The notes under the pieces were generated by a model that did not search any database, had not been told where the DNA came from, and saw only the letters and a list, made by a program, of their open reading frames with translations. Of a stretch of DNA of 64,000 nucleotides, positions 29,710 through 39,161 are shown piece by piece. Positions within the stretch are counted from its first letter, which is position 1. Every line of letters starts with the position of its first letter. This DNA comes from Porphyromonas gingivicanis JCM 15907 (GTDB taxonomy: Bacteria > Bacteroidota > Bacteroidia > Bacteroidales > Porphyromonadaceae), in assembly GCF_000614585.1 (NCBI RefSeq), contig NZ_BAKX01000007.1, forward strand, positions 1-64,000, read 5' to 3'. Made by a program: the position numbers and the translations under genes.

Positions 29710-31166
29710 TTAAGCCCTAGGAACGTTCTTGAGTACTTCAAGGAGATGACTCCAGAAGAGGTCTACTGTGGCAATCTCCATACGCTCTACGGGAGAGTGT
29801 ACATCTCTTAGCGTAGGCCCGAAAGAAACCATATCGAGGTAAGGATACTTTGAAAGGAAGAGTCCACACTCAAGCCCCGCATGGATAGCCTTAACGGCAG
29901 GCTCTTTTCCGAAGAGCTTTTTGTAGGCATCAATGGTTACTTGCAAGATAGGAGAGTTAGGGTTAGGACTCCAACCGGGGTAGCCATCGCGCACTTCCAC
30001 CTCTGCTCCAGCCAAGTCAAACACACTCTTAACGGTGTTACCTACGTCTGCTTTGAGAGATTCGCTGGAAGAGCGTTGGCTGGTCTCTACGACAATCTTG
30101 TTGTTCTCCTTCATCTTGATAGAAGCAAGGTTGGTAGAGGTCTCTACGAGGCCTTCGATAGCGTGGCTCATGCCCATAACGCCATGAGGACAAGCATAGA
30201 GAGCCAAAATGAGACGTTGTGTAGTATCTCTGTCGATAATGCGTGTAGGAGTTTCAGTAGAAGATAATGCAACCTTTACATTGGGGTCTACTGCAGCCAA
30301 CTCTGTACGTACATCTGCATCCAATTCGTTGATAAGGATAGCAAGCTCTTCCTTGCGGTTCATAGGCACACCTACGAGAGCTACCGCTTCACGAGCAATA
30401 GCATTATGGAGGTTACCTCCATCTATTTGCGCCAGCACCAAAGGCATCTTTTCACGAATAGCATAGAGAGCACGGGTCAAAATCTTATTGGCAGAGCCAA
30501 GCCCTACGTGAATATCGCCACCTGAGTGCCCTCCCTTGAGACCACTTACATTGATTTTGCCATAGAAGTAGTCGGCAGGTGTAGCCTCTGTGGTATAGTT
30601 GAAAGTTGCAGTAGTACCCATACCACCAGCACAACCGATAAACATTTCGCCTCATCTTCGCTATCGAGGTTGAGCAAAATAGTACCCTTGATAAAGCCGG
30701 GGGCTAAGTTCATAGCACCTGTAAGCCCTGTCTCTTCGTCTACGGTGAATAGACATTCGATAGGTCCATGCTCTAAACTATTGTCGTCGAGTAGAGCTAA
30801 CTCTGCCGCCACACCGATACCATTGTCAGCTCCAAGAGTAGTACCTTCTGCACGCACCCACTCTCCGTCTATAACGGTGCGTATAGGGTCTGTGTCGAAG
30901 TTGTGTACCGTATCGTTGTTCTTCTCGCACACCATATCTACGTGGCTCTGGAGTATTACGGTCTTAAGGTTTTCATATCCGGGAGTTGCGGCTTTGCGTA
31001 TTACGATGTTGCCTGCTTCATCTTGGCTGTAATCGAGTTTGCGATCTTCTGCAAACTTCTTCAGATACGCCAAAATCTTCTCTTCTTTTTTGGAGGGGCG
31101 AGGTACCTGTGTAATCTCGTGGAAGTAACGCCACACCAAAGCGGGTTTAAGGTCTGTAATGTTCAT
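29710..31166 (-). CDS. pepD: Aminoacyl-histidine dipeptidase (M20 family)
   Basis: 485 residues once one missing G near 30650 is restored (EDEGEMFIGCAGG). Metal-site motifs of the M20 family are intact: LQSHVDMVCEKN, GADNGIGVAAEL, VDEETGLTGA, LDSEDE and the C-terminal AIHAGLECG. Length equals the usual PepD length. It is a cytosolic dizinc exopeptidase that splits Xaa-His and other dipeptides, fitting an amino-acid-fermenting lifestyle. Confidence 0.9.
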
Positions 31167-31264
31167 TGCTTTATTATATATGTTTTAGTTCAATTCTTAG
31201 AAAATACCCCCTTTGTCCTATGGGAGGAATATACTAACTTTGCTTTGTGCAAATATAAGACAAA

Positions 31265-31474
31265 ATGATGATATTCTTCCTTGTTACAGTCTTGATAGTG
31301 GGCGTAGCACTACTTCTTTTAGGGGTGCGTATTTTCTTTGTACGTGGGGGGACTTTTCCCAATACGCATATCGAGTCGAGCCAAGCCCTTCAGCGTAAGG
31401 GCATCGGATGTGCCAACAAACAATTGGAAGAGGAGACACATAGGTGCAACCTCTTCGACCGCATCAACGAATAA
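31265..31474 (+). CDS. Small conserved membrane protein
   Basis: 69 residues: an N-terminal membrane helix (FFLVTVLIVGVALLLLGVRI), then a short soluble tail with FPNTHI and two cysteines (GIGCANK, HRCNLF). I recall similar roughly 70-residue proteins with an FPNTH motif in many Bacteroidales. ATG at 31265 or 31268 is the likely start. Function unknown. It lies just upstream of the OmpH-like gene and divergent from pepD. Confidence 0.7.
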   Translation: MMIFFLVTVLIVGVALLLLGVRIFFVRGGTFPNTHIESSQALQRKGIGCANKQLEEETHRCNLFDRINE

Positions 31475-31527
31475 AATCTCTAAACAATAAACAGGGGTCG
31501 GAAGACCTCAATTCAACAAACTATACT

Positions 31528-32181
31528 ATGCAAAAAATGTCGCTAAAACTTGGAAGCGTGCTCTTAGGAGCTTTGCTTCTTTTGCTCGCCCCCTCCTGTT
31601 CGCAAGCCGATAAGCAAACCTCTCAAGCAACGGGAGCACAAGGCATTGCCTCTCAAGAGGCCACTACCGCTACTCCTACTCTAAAGGTAGCTTATGTACA
31701 ACTCGACTCTGTACTGAACAATTATGCGCAGTACAAAGAGATGCAAGAGAGACTTGAAAAGAAGGGCAACGATAGCCGTGCCTCTCTAACCGCCAAAATG
31801 AATGCCTTGCAACGCGCAGGGGCAGACTTCCAGCAGAAACTGCAAAACAATCAGTTCCTAACGCGAGAAGCTGCCGAAGCTGAGCAAAATCGTCTTATGA
31901 AGATGGAGCAAGACATACAGAAACTTAATGCCTCTCTGACCGAGCAGATGCTCAAAGAGCAACAAGCTGCCGAGGAGAAACTCTACACTTCTATCAAGAG
32001 TCGCATTGCCGAACTGAATAAGGAGTGGGGCTACGACCTCATCCTTACCAATGTGCGTGCCGACAATATGCTCTATGGCAATCCCGCTCTGGATATAACC
32101 GATGCCGTAATCAAAGGGCTTAACGAAGGCTATACCCAAGAGCCAACGGCTGTTGCGACTCCTACTCCTGAAAAGAAGTAA
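31528..32181 (+). CDS. OmpH/Skp-family lipoprotein
   Basis: 217 residues from ATG 31528 (the frame is open further up but only this start exposes a signal peptide). Signal MQKMSLKLGSVLLGALLLLL with lipobox LAPSC. After a low-complexity linker, KVAYVQLDSVLNNYAQYKEM begins the OmpH domain, followed by a long coiled coil (about residues 70-150) and YDLILTNVRADNMLYG. Skp-like proteins are periplasmic chaperones for outer-membrane proteins; lipid anchoring is a variation common in Bacteroidetes. Confidence 0.85.
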   Translation: MQKMSLKLGSVLLGALLLLLAPSCSQADKQTSQATGAQGIASQEATTATPTLKVAYVQLDSVLNNYAQYKEMQERLEKKGNDSRASLTAKMNALQRAGADFQQKLQNNQFLTREAAEAEQNRLMKMEQDIQKLNASLTEQMLKEQQAAEEKLYTSIKSRIAELNKEWGYDLILTNVRADNMLYGNPALDITDAVIKGLNEGYTQEPTAVATPTPEKK

Positions 32182-32214
32182 TAGACACTCAAACTCTTAA
32201 ACCCGAATACCTGT

Positions 32215-33201
32215 ATGAAACAATTCTATATCCTCGTTGAACAAGTGCAGGAGGGACCGCTCTCTCTGCACGATGTGATGAGTCGTAACCTCTCGGACGA
32301 GACACTCGTTTGGCGACTTGACTGGCCAGAGTGGAGACCCTATGCTTCTGTTCGAGAGGCTTTAGAGAAGGAGTACTCAGCTCTACAAGAAGCAAGCGAA
32401 CCCTACTACCTCTCTACGCTAACCGAGCGCATCGGCTCTTTCTCGCTCGAAGAGTTGGAGCGACAACCACACCTCTTGAACCAAGCCGTATTCGTTTGGA
32501 AGCAAGGTATGACCTCGTGGGTAGAACTTGACAAAGTAGAAGAATTGCGCCGTATCAAGGAGCGTTGGGCAACCGAAACAGCGACCCAACAAAAGGAGGC
32601 AAAAGAGGCTGACGCCCCTCAACCACAAGGCTCAGAGCCTCCACCTTTAGACCCTTCTTTCAGCACCGCTACTGAGAAGCCCAAGCGACCTCCTATGCCT
32701 AATGGTCGCTTTGCCCGATCGGTTAAAGCGGACTCTTTGTGGAGATATTTTTTCCTCTGCTTCTCGGAGCGTTTTGCTACCTTTTCGGGGCGTGCTCGTC
32801 GCAGTGAGTTTTGGGGCTTTATCCTTTTCTTTTACCTCTTCACTCAGTTTGTTTTTGCATGGAGAGAACCTTTCTTTTTCTGGCATATAGATGTATGGCC
32901 CGATGGATTGTATGATCTTTTTGCAAGTTGGAAAGAGTATTTCTTGTCGTGGGAGTTTCTCCGCTCCAGCTTTATCATAGGAAGTTTCTCTTCGCTGATA
33001 CGCATCATCTGCCTCATCCCCCTATTGGCAGTGTCTGTACGTCGGTTGCACGATATCGGTTACTCGGCTTGGTATCTCCTCTTTGGCTTAATCCCCTTTG
33101 TTGGTTGGGTTATTCTCATCATTTTCTTCTGTATGGATAGTGAAGAGAAGAGCAATAAGTATGGACCTTCTCCTAAGTACAGAGATATTTCGCAAGAATA
33201 G
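32215..33201 (+). CDS. GYF_2 + DUF805 membrane protein
   Basis: 328 residues. Two N-terminal GYF_2-like modules (YILVEQVQEGPLSLHDV with WRLDWPEWRPY; then LEELERQPHLLNQAVFVWK with GMTSWVEL) are followed by a charged/proline linker and a C-terminal DUF805 domain (FSGRARRSEFWGFILFFYLF, VSVRRLHDIGYSAWYLL, WVILIIFFC) with about four membrane helices. The GYF-DUF805 fusion is frequent in Bacteroidetes. Function unknown; GYF modules usually bind peptides. Confidence 0.85.
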   Translation: MKQFYILVEQVQEGPLSLHDVMSRNLSDETLVWRLDWPEWRPYASVREALEKEYSALQEASEPYYLSTLTERIGSFSLEELERQPHLLNQAVFVWKQGMTSWVELDKVEELRRIKERWATETATQQKEAKEADAPQPQGSEPPPLDPSFSTATEKPKRPPMPNGRFARSVKADSLWRYFFLCFSERFATFSGRARRSEFWGFILFFYLFTQFVFAWREPFFFWHIDVWPDGLYDLFASWKEYFLSWEFLRSSFIIGSFSSLIRIICLIPLLAVSVRRLHDIGYSAWYLLFGLIPFVGWVILIIFFCMDSEEKSNKYGPSPKYRDISQE

Positions 33202-33309
33202 GGGTATAGCTAAATTCTATAATTAAATAGATGCTATCTTAATAGGTGATTGAACGAAAATATATACCTTTGTTCGCGATAGAATAAAACAATTTAAGGA
33301 AGTAAAGTA

Positions 33310-33480
33310 ATGAGTATGCAGAAGTATATTTGTGAGCCTTGCGGTTATATCTATGACCCTGCCGTAGGCGACCCTGATAGCGGTATCGAACCCGGTACAC
33401 CCTTTGAAGCCATTCCAGACGATTGGTCTTGCCCAGTGTGTGGAGCTGAAAAGAGCGACTTCGAACCCTATTTCGAGTAA
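33310..33480 (+). CDS. Rubredoxin
   Basis: 56 residues, too short for many gene callers. It carries both iron-binding knuckles, [12 protein letters not shown] and [13 protein letters not shown], plus the rubredoxin core [15 protein letters not shown], so a mononuclear Fe(SCys)4 site is expected. It probably passes electrons in oxygen or peroxide detoxification, as usual in anaerobes. A TACCTTTG promoter element lies at 33265-33272 and a strong terminator follows, so it looks monocistronic. Confidence 0.95.
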   Translation: MSMQKYICEPCGYIYDPAVGDPDSGIEPGTPFEAIPDDWSCPVCGAEKSDFEPYFE

Positions 33481-33528
33481 AACGATAGACGGTGTAAACC
33501 GTTAGAAAGGATAATCTAAAGGATACAT

Positions 33529-33563
33529 AGCTCTGGTAAGGATTTTCTTACCGGAGCTTTTTT
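33529..33563 (+). terminator. Intrinsic terminator after rubredoxin
   Basis: AGCTCTGGTAAG and CTTACCGGAGCT form a 12-bp stem (one G-T pair) with a short GATTTT loop and a run of seven Ts. Confidence 0.9.
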
Positions 33564-33632
33564 GTGTTCTATACCGAACTCTCTCCTACAAACTTACCCG
33601 AAGCTCTTCTTTCTTGACATTTATTCAGCTCA

Positions 33633-33742
33633 AAAGAGGAGTGCTGCGTGGCATCAAAAGCTATAATCCTTTTGCGCAAAACCTATGATGGTTAGAAGCG
33701 TAAGGTATAAAGGTTACGAGGCTAAGGTATAATGACACCGAG
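33633..33742 (+). repeat. 22-bp-phased intergenic array (5 units)
   Basis: Cores at 33633 (AAAGAGG), 33655 (CAAAAGC), 33677 (CAAAACC), 33699 (CGTAAGG) and 33721 (GCTAAGG), each 22 apart, followed by TATAATCCTT, TATGATGGTT, TATAAAGGTT and TATAATGACA in the last four. It begins 70 bases after the rubredoxin terminator. The remaining gap to 34000 contains a TATATTTG promoter element at 33948-33955. Confidence 0.85.
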
Positions 33743-33999
33743 ACGGACAAATGTGCCTTACAAAGCATCAAGAGGGAACGTGAAAAGAGCGTACCGAGGG
33801 GTATGAGTTAAAGCGAATATCAGTAATGACTCAGAGAGAAAGCAGTATGCAATCATCTCTCCTTGAGAGATGTGGATTACCTTTATCGCTATGGCACACT
33901 TTAAGGTGAGATTAGGGGAGATGCATCTTGTGCGTCATATATTTAATTATATTTGCCTTGAGATATAAATCATAAGTATAATTAACACACACAGACACT

Positions 34000-34649
34000 A
34001 TGAAAATTTTAATTAGAAGGGTACTTTGTGTAGCTGCTACCCTTGCCCTAAGTGGGGCTATTGCTACGTATGCACAGAAGAGTAGTATTTCGATACTTTC
34101 CTCTGAATATGGAGCACGCTCAACGGCTCTGAGCACTGCCCAAGAGACCACTTCTTCCCCCCAAAAAGGGCGTTATGGTACTTTCCTAACAATACTCCCA
34201 CAGCATTTCCTCTTTGGTCCTAACATCGGATTCGAGCAGGGATTGTCTCGAAAGTGGAGCATGTCTTACGATGTAACAGGGCATTTATGGCTTACTTCGA
34301 CACCCAATATAGCTCTCAAAGCAAATCTAAAATACTACTTTCTGGGGCAAGTGGGCAAAGGAATATATGCACGTATCAATGCTACGGCTGGACACTTCCT
34401 ACAAGAGAGTGCCATAGCTGGTTATCCGTTCTATGCAGGTGGGGGTATCGGCTTAGGAGGGATGTTGCCCCTTACCCGTAATGGCAAGTGTACATAACTA
34501 CAGATGCTGGGCTTAAAGTAGTACCTCCCATCGGAAAACGCAAGATAGGCAGTAAAGACCCCGACCCTACTTTCTCTATGGCATACTATACTTTTTTGAG
34601 TCCTGCGGCACTCATAGATTTCTCTATCGGCATTGCATACCGATTTTAG
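34000..34649 (+). CDS. Outer-membrane beta-barrel protein
   Basis: About 216 residues with one missing base near 34491; closing it gives NGKVYITTDAGLKVVPPIG and the barrel-type end FSIGIAYRF. Signal peptide MKILIRRVLCVAATLALSGA with cleavage near TYAQK. Strands such as WSMSYDVTGHLWLTS and NLKYYFLG indicate a small barrel. A shrunken copy of this gene lies 320 bases downstream (34969-35148). Confidence 0.75.
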
Positions 34650-34739
34650 TTCCATAGGGTAGTTGCCAAAAGGCAAGAGCATAGTTATTGAGACCTTAGA
34701 TATAGGGGAGCGTAGATGTCGGCTCTCCCTTGAGATAGA

Positions 34740-34773
34740 AGAGGAGCTTCCGCAGTGGAGGCTCCTTTTTTAT
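34740..34773 (+). terminator. Probable intrinsic terminator
   Basis: GGAGCTTCC and GGAGGCTCC form an imperfect stem followed by six Ts, 90 bases after the barrel gene. Confidence 0.6.
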
Positions 34774-34968
34774 GACCTTTTGGCTCCGCTCTAAGGCAGA
34801 GTGGGCAACATCTTGCGCTTTCGCTCGTCCTATGATAAGAGAGAAAGCACAGGGCAAGAGTGCGCCTGAAGTGCCGTGCTACTCTCGAAGAAGTGTGCCG
34901 AGGCAGGGCAAGATTTAGTTATATTTGCAACGCAACGCACGTTGTCGAAAAGTTAATATACAGACATT

Positions 34969-35148
34969 ATGAAAAAATTAAGTAGGAGGATACTCTGTAT
35001 AGCTCCTGCCCTTATTGAGGGGGAGGCTATTGCCTCTTCGCTCCCTTTAGGCTACTACGCTCTGCGGAGTCCTATCATCCTACTCAATTTTGAGGCAACC
35101 AGCAATGCTAACCATCCGACCCCATTCATCGTAACACCCCATAATTAG
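34969..35148 (+). pseudogene. Internally deleted copy of the 34000 barrel gene
   Basis: A 59-codon frame. Its start MKKLSRRILCIAPAL matches the signal peptide MKILIRRVLCVAATL of the upstream barrel protein, and YYALRSPIILLNFEA matches that protein's C-terminal strand YYTFLSPAALIDFSI. Everything between is missing. Both genes also have a TATATTTG promoter element a short distance upstream (34920-34927 here). This is a tandem duplicate that lost its core; a functional micropeptide is possible but unlikely. Confidence 0.6.
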
Positions 35149-35151
35149 CCT

Positions 35152-35607
35152 ATGACAATCGCAACAAAGGGCGCAAGTACCCGAAGATATTACCTCCGTC
35201 GCAGTATTAAAAGTAGCCGTGTAGCTATAGCCTTGGCTATTTTGTATGCTATTGCTTTGAGTCTATTTACGTGGTTTATAGCCACGCACACCCCTGCTCC
35301 GTGGTGGACGCTTATTGCTCCTGTGGCAATAATTCCCGCGGGGATTATCTACTTCTTACGTCAAGACACGTACTACTGCATAGATCACGAAGCCTATATC
35401 CTTATGGCTGGCAATGATTATGGTCGTAAGCTACACCCCATAGCCTACTTGACTCAACTGCACGAAGTGCGCTACTTGCCTCACACTCGTGAGGTCAAAG
35501 TAAGCAAAGGCGATGGTACTGACTATCTCAAACTCGAAGAGGGAGAGGCGTTTGTCTCTACCCTTGAAGCACTTTTCTCAAAGATATATCCTGCCGAAGA
35601 GGAATAA
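35152..35607 (+). CDS. Membrane protein with PH-like domain
   Basis: 151 residues: a basic N-terminus, two membrane helices (VAIALAILYAIALSLFTWF and WWTLIAPVAIIPAGIIYFL), then a soluble part of beta-strands (YYCIDHEAYILMAG, YLTQLHEVRYLPHTREVKV) ending with a helix, a layout resembling bacterial PH-like domains. It starts 4 bases after the decayed barrel copy and ends 27 bases before comB. Function unknown. Confidence 0.65.
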   Translation: MTIATKGASTRRYYLRRSIKSSRVAIALAILYAIALSLFTWFIATHTPAPWWTLIAPVAIIPAGIIYFLRQDTYYCIDHEAYILMAGNDYGRKLHPIAYLTQLHEVRYLPHTREVKVSKGDGTDYLKLEEGEAFVSTLEALFSKIYPAEEE

Positions 35608-35634
35608 CAATAGCCATTTAGACACTACTCTGGA

Positions 35635-36399
35635 ATGAAAATCTCCCTCTCTCCCTCGCCCGATTTACTACATCTCTACGCCCCACCTTTGGAGGCTTTA
35701 ATCGTAGTAACCGATGTTTTTCGAGCTTCGGCTACGATGCTCTCTGCGCTTTACCATGGGGCTCTTTCAATACGTCCCGTAGCTACCGAAGAGGAGGCAC
35801 AGAGCTATCTTGACCGAGAAGATTACCTCGTGGCGGCAGAGCGAGATGCATTGCGCTGTGCCTTTGCTCCCTTGGGTAATGACCCAGAGGAGTACACTCC
35901 TCAAATAGTCCAAGGTAAGCATGTAGTACTCACTACGACCAACGGCACACGTTCCATAGATAGGGCTCTCTCGCTCGGTTATCGCCGTCTCACAGTGGGT
36001 TCATTCGGCAATATATCTCTCTTGGCACAACATATCCTCTCGGTAGATTATCCTGAAGTAGTTGTTATAGCAGCAGGCTGGAAAGGGACGCTTTGTGCCG
36101 AAGACTGCCTCTTTGCAGCTGCTCTGTACGAACGAGTGGCCCATGAAATAGCTCTCCGAAAAGAAGCTGGAGAGGGAGATGCCCTGCCTACTTCTTTAAC
36201 CTACAACGATGCCCTCTTCTTCCCTTTAGAGGCTTACCGCACACATCGAGCGGACTTGTGTAACTATACAAGTTACTTTGAACACTATCGTCGTTTGGAG
36301 CGGTTGGGACGTTTGGCTACCATACCCATTTGCTTAGAGGAAGACCGCTACCCCGTACTTCCCTATTGGCAGGAGAGTGGCGTCTTGAAGCCGTTATAA
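35635..36399 (+). CDS. comB: 2-phosphosulfolactate phosphatase family protein
   Basis: 254 residues, full length. Family motifs: VVTDVFRASATMLSAL near the N-terminus, CAFAPLGNDPEEY, VVLTTTNGTRSI and VVIAAGWKGTLCAEDCLFA. In methanogens ComB hydrolyses 2-phosphosulfolactate during coenzyme M synthesis; in bacteria without CoM the substrate is uncertain, so only the family is assigned with confidence. Confidence 0.85.
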   Translation: MKISLSPSPDLLHLYAPPLEALIVVTDVFRASATMLSALYHGALSIRPVATEEEAQSYLDREDYLVAAERDALRCAFAPLGNDPEEYTPQIVQGKHVVLTTTNGTRSIDRALSLGYRRLTVGSFGNISLLAQHILSVDYPEVVVIAAGWKGTLCAEDCLFAAALYERVAHEIALRKEAGEGDALPTSLTYNDALFFPLEAYRTHRADLCNYTSYFEHYRRLERLGRLATIPICLEEDRYPVLPYWQESGVLKPL

Positions 36400-36445
36400 T
36401 CAACCCTCCGCCAGCCACACCTTTTCCGAAAAATCACTACACTAC

Positions 36446-39118
36446 ATGTTCGATACAATGTATTACACCTCCTCTTTACGTACTCGGTTTTCGCTCCTCT
36501 GTGCGTTCTTTCTGCTCCTTTTGCCCATAACACTGGGAGCGCAAACGCTTATCGAGGGTAAAGTTCTCTCTACTGAAAACCGTGAACCGATACCCTATGC
36601 TTCGCTTTATGTCAAGGAGATACAGAGCGGTACAGTGGCAGATGGCAAGGGCAATTTTCTGCTCCATCTGACACCCGGTAGATATAACATTATCCTCCGT
36701 TCGATGGGTTTTCAGACACTTCACACCACGTTGGAGGTCAGAGAGCAGACCCAGAAGCAGGTTTACCAACTATCCCCCTCGGTGTTTCAACTCGAGGAAG
36801 TAGCTGTCGTGGCAAAGCGTAGGCGAGAAGACCCTGCCTATCCCATCATGCGAGCCCTTATGGCACGCACGCCTCTGTACGAGCATTTGGTGCAAAAAAG
36901 TAGTATGGAGAGCTATACCAAGGGCACAGGAGGCATCTATAAAGTACCAAAGTTTTTGGAAAAAGTAACTACTCAAGAGGGCATCCCCTTCAAGGAGTAC
37001 ATCGGTAAAACTATGGTCGTCGAAAGTCAGGCAGATATATCTTTCTCTGCCCCCAACCACTATCATCGCAAAATACGTGCTGTGCGCAGCTCCATTCCTG
37101 AGGAGTTAAAGGCAGATACAGCCAGTTATATGAACCTGCTCACGACTAATGTCTACGGCATCGCCATAGGGCTTGACGGCGAGGGAGGCATCTACAATCC
37201 CATCCGTGAGAAGGGGTTGCAAGTCTATCGTTATCGTCTGCTCGGTACCTCGACCGAAGGAGGAGAGAAAGTGCACCGCATAGCCTTCGTGCTACGTGAT
37301 ACAGAGTCCATAAAGGGGGAGCTATTCGTCGTAGATGGCCGCTATACTCTACAACGGATGAAGCTCAAATTAGACCTCAAAAAGGCAGTGCAACAGGAGT
37401 TTAGTATCGAGCTTAACGAGGTAGCCCCTATGCTCTACCTGCCCACGACCTATGCCGTTAACTCCAAAATCAATCTGATGGGTATTGATGCTTTCTTCAA
37501 CTATTACACCTCTACTCGTTATCGGGAAATCTCACTCAATCCCGAAATAGAACAACGGCTAAAGGCGCAAAGCGACCAACACTTTCGCACCCAAAAGGAA
37601 GTGCTACGCCACACCAAGAAGTTGAGGCAAAACCTTGACACCCTTGGCTATAACGTGCCCGACGCTTTCTACATACCACATAGAGGGGCACGAGTAACGG
37701 CACAGCTCGATTCGCTCTCATTACAGCGAGACTCTGCCTATTGGTCATCTATCATACCCACCCCCTTAACTCCAGAGGAGCAGAAAAGTTACCTACAAAA
37801 AGACTCGCTCATACAGGCACTTGAGAAGAAGAAATCCCTCTTGGCACGTGTCGAAAAGAAGATGGGCAAGGATGATAAATCTGCGCTCTGGCAGATGCTT
37901 ATGGGGCATACCTACCGACTGGGGGAGAAAACAACACTGGAAACACAGGGACTTCTAATGGGCTTGGCGCATGATATTACTTATGCCGACGGCTATTGGG
38001 TAGGACAGAAAGCGACCCTACGCCACCGATTTTCGCCCGCCGTGCAGTGGAGTTTAACGCCCACTCTCTCGTACGCTACCCGACGCAAAAAACTCTTTTG
38101 GGACGTTTCCACAGCCCTGCTCTATGCTCCCCTACGTCGGGGTAAGCTCTCCCTACAAGTGGGGCATAGAAGTATGGACTTGGCTACGGAGCATCAGATC
38201 GAAGAGCAGAGTTCGTATGCTTCGGTATTCCTCTTCGGACCGGGGCTATCCTCAAGCATTCGTTACGACCGTTCGCTCGTTAAACTTACCAACCAATTAG
38301 ACCTCGCTCCCGGTTTACAGCTCAATCTTATGGGGCAGATGCGTCATAGTGCTCCCGTTGCCACGAACAGAGAGTGGTGGCTCTCGAAAGAAAGCTCCTC
38401 GGCTACGCCTCCCGAGGGGGCGAACCAAGAAGAAGCTCTACTCAGCACACAGCTCCCAGCCCATACTACATACGGCTTTGGCGTGGCACTGCGCTACAAT
38501 CCACTACCTTACTATCGCTTAGACCACAACGGACGCAAGTACCATATGTACGAAGGGCAACGCGCACCCATATTCACCTTGGCATACCGAGGGGCTATCC
38601 CTCGCCAAGGGAGCTTCGATAGTGATTACCATTGGCTAAGCCTCTCGCTCCACCAAACGCTTGCCCTCGACTACCGCTTCTTGGTAGACTATCGGGTAGA
38701 GGCGGCTACCTATCTGAGCGACCGCAGAGTACATCCCGAGGAGCGACACTATTTGAAGGGCGACAACTCCACCCTATCGTTTGGCTACTACTCCCCTTTC
38801 CTCTTCCAAACGCCTATGCCCTACACGCCCTTGGGGCGGAGCTTTGTGCGGGCTCATACGGTAACGTATCTTCCCAAAGGATTGATTTCGATGCTTTTTC
38901 CTCGGCAGATGCTTTTCCACGAGTCGTTCCACCTCGGCGGAGCCTACTCTTTCGGGGCTTCTCAAAAGCCCTACTTCGAGGCAGGATATTCGGTGTGGGT
39001 TGGTGGCATCCTCCAAATAGGCGGTTACTATGGAGGATACAACTTCTCTCAAAAAGGAGCGTTTGCCCTGCGGCTCTCTATCAGTCTGCCCGATTTTACG
39101 GGGTCGAAAAACAATTAA
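36446..39118 (+). CDS. DUF5686 outer-membrane protein with carboxypeptidase-regulatory-like domain
   Basis: 890 residues. Signal peptide (FSLLCAFFLLLLPITLG, cleavage at AQT). Residues about 35-105 are a CarboxypepD_reg-like beta-sandwich (LIEGKVLSTENREPIPYASL, DGKGNFLLHLTPGRYNIIL), as in SusC/TonB-dependent proteins. The rest matches the DUF5686 layout: a periplasmic domain, a Lys-rich helical segment (about residues 365-480), then many amphipathic strands ending LRLSISLPDF. No TonB plug domain is evident. It is probably an outer-membrane barrel; function unknown. Confidence 0.8.
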   Translation: MFDTMYYTSSLRTRFSLLCAFFLLLLPITLGAQTLIEGKVLSTENREPIPYASLYVKEIQSGTVADGKGNFLLHLTPGRYNIILRSMGFQTLHTTLEVREQTQKQVYQLSPSVFQLEEVAVVAKRRREDPAYPIMRALMARTPLYEHLVQKSSMESYTKGTGGIYKVPKFLEKVTTQEGIPFKEYIGKTMVVESQADISFSAPNHYHRKIRAVRSSIPEELKADTASYMNLLTTNVYGIAIGLDGEGGIYNPIREKGLQVYRYRLLGTSTEGGEKVHRIAFVLRDTESIKGELFVVDGRYTLQRMKLKLDLKKAVQQEFSIELNEVAPMLYLPTTYAVNSKINLMGIDAFFNYYTSTRYREISLNPEIEQRLKAQSDQHFRTQKEVLRHTKKLRQNLDTLGYNVPDAFYIPHRGARVTAQLDSLSLQRDSAYWSSIIPTPLTPEEQKSYLQKDSLIQALEKKKSLLARVEKKMGKDDKSALWQMLMGHTYRLGEKTTLETQGLLMGLAHDITYADGYWVGQKATLRHRFSPAVQWSLTPTLSYATRRKKLFWDVSTALLYAPLRRGKLSLQVGHRSMDLATEHQIEEQSSYASVFLFGPGLSSSIRYDRSLVKLTNQLDLAPGLQLNLMGQMRHSAPVATNREWWLSKESSSATPPEGANQEEALLSTQLPAHTTYGFGVALRYNPLPYYRLDHNGRKYHMYEGQRAPIFTLAYRGAIPRQGSFDSDYHWLSLSLHQTLALDYRFLVDYRVEAATYLSDRRVHPEERHYLKGDNSTLSFGYYSPFLFQTPMPYTPLGRSFVRAHTVTYLPKGLISMLFPRQMLFHESFHLGGAYSFGASQKPYFEAGYSVWVGGILQIGGYYGGYNFSQKGAFALRLSISLPDFTGSKNN

Positions 39119-39161
39119 AGACGGTAGACTTTCTCGATAAGTTTCTAACTTTGCGTTCGTT

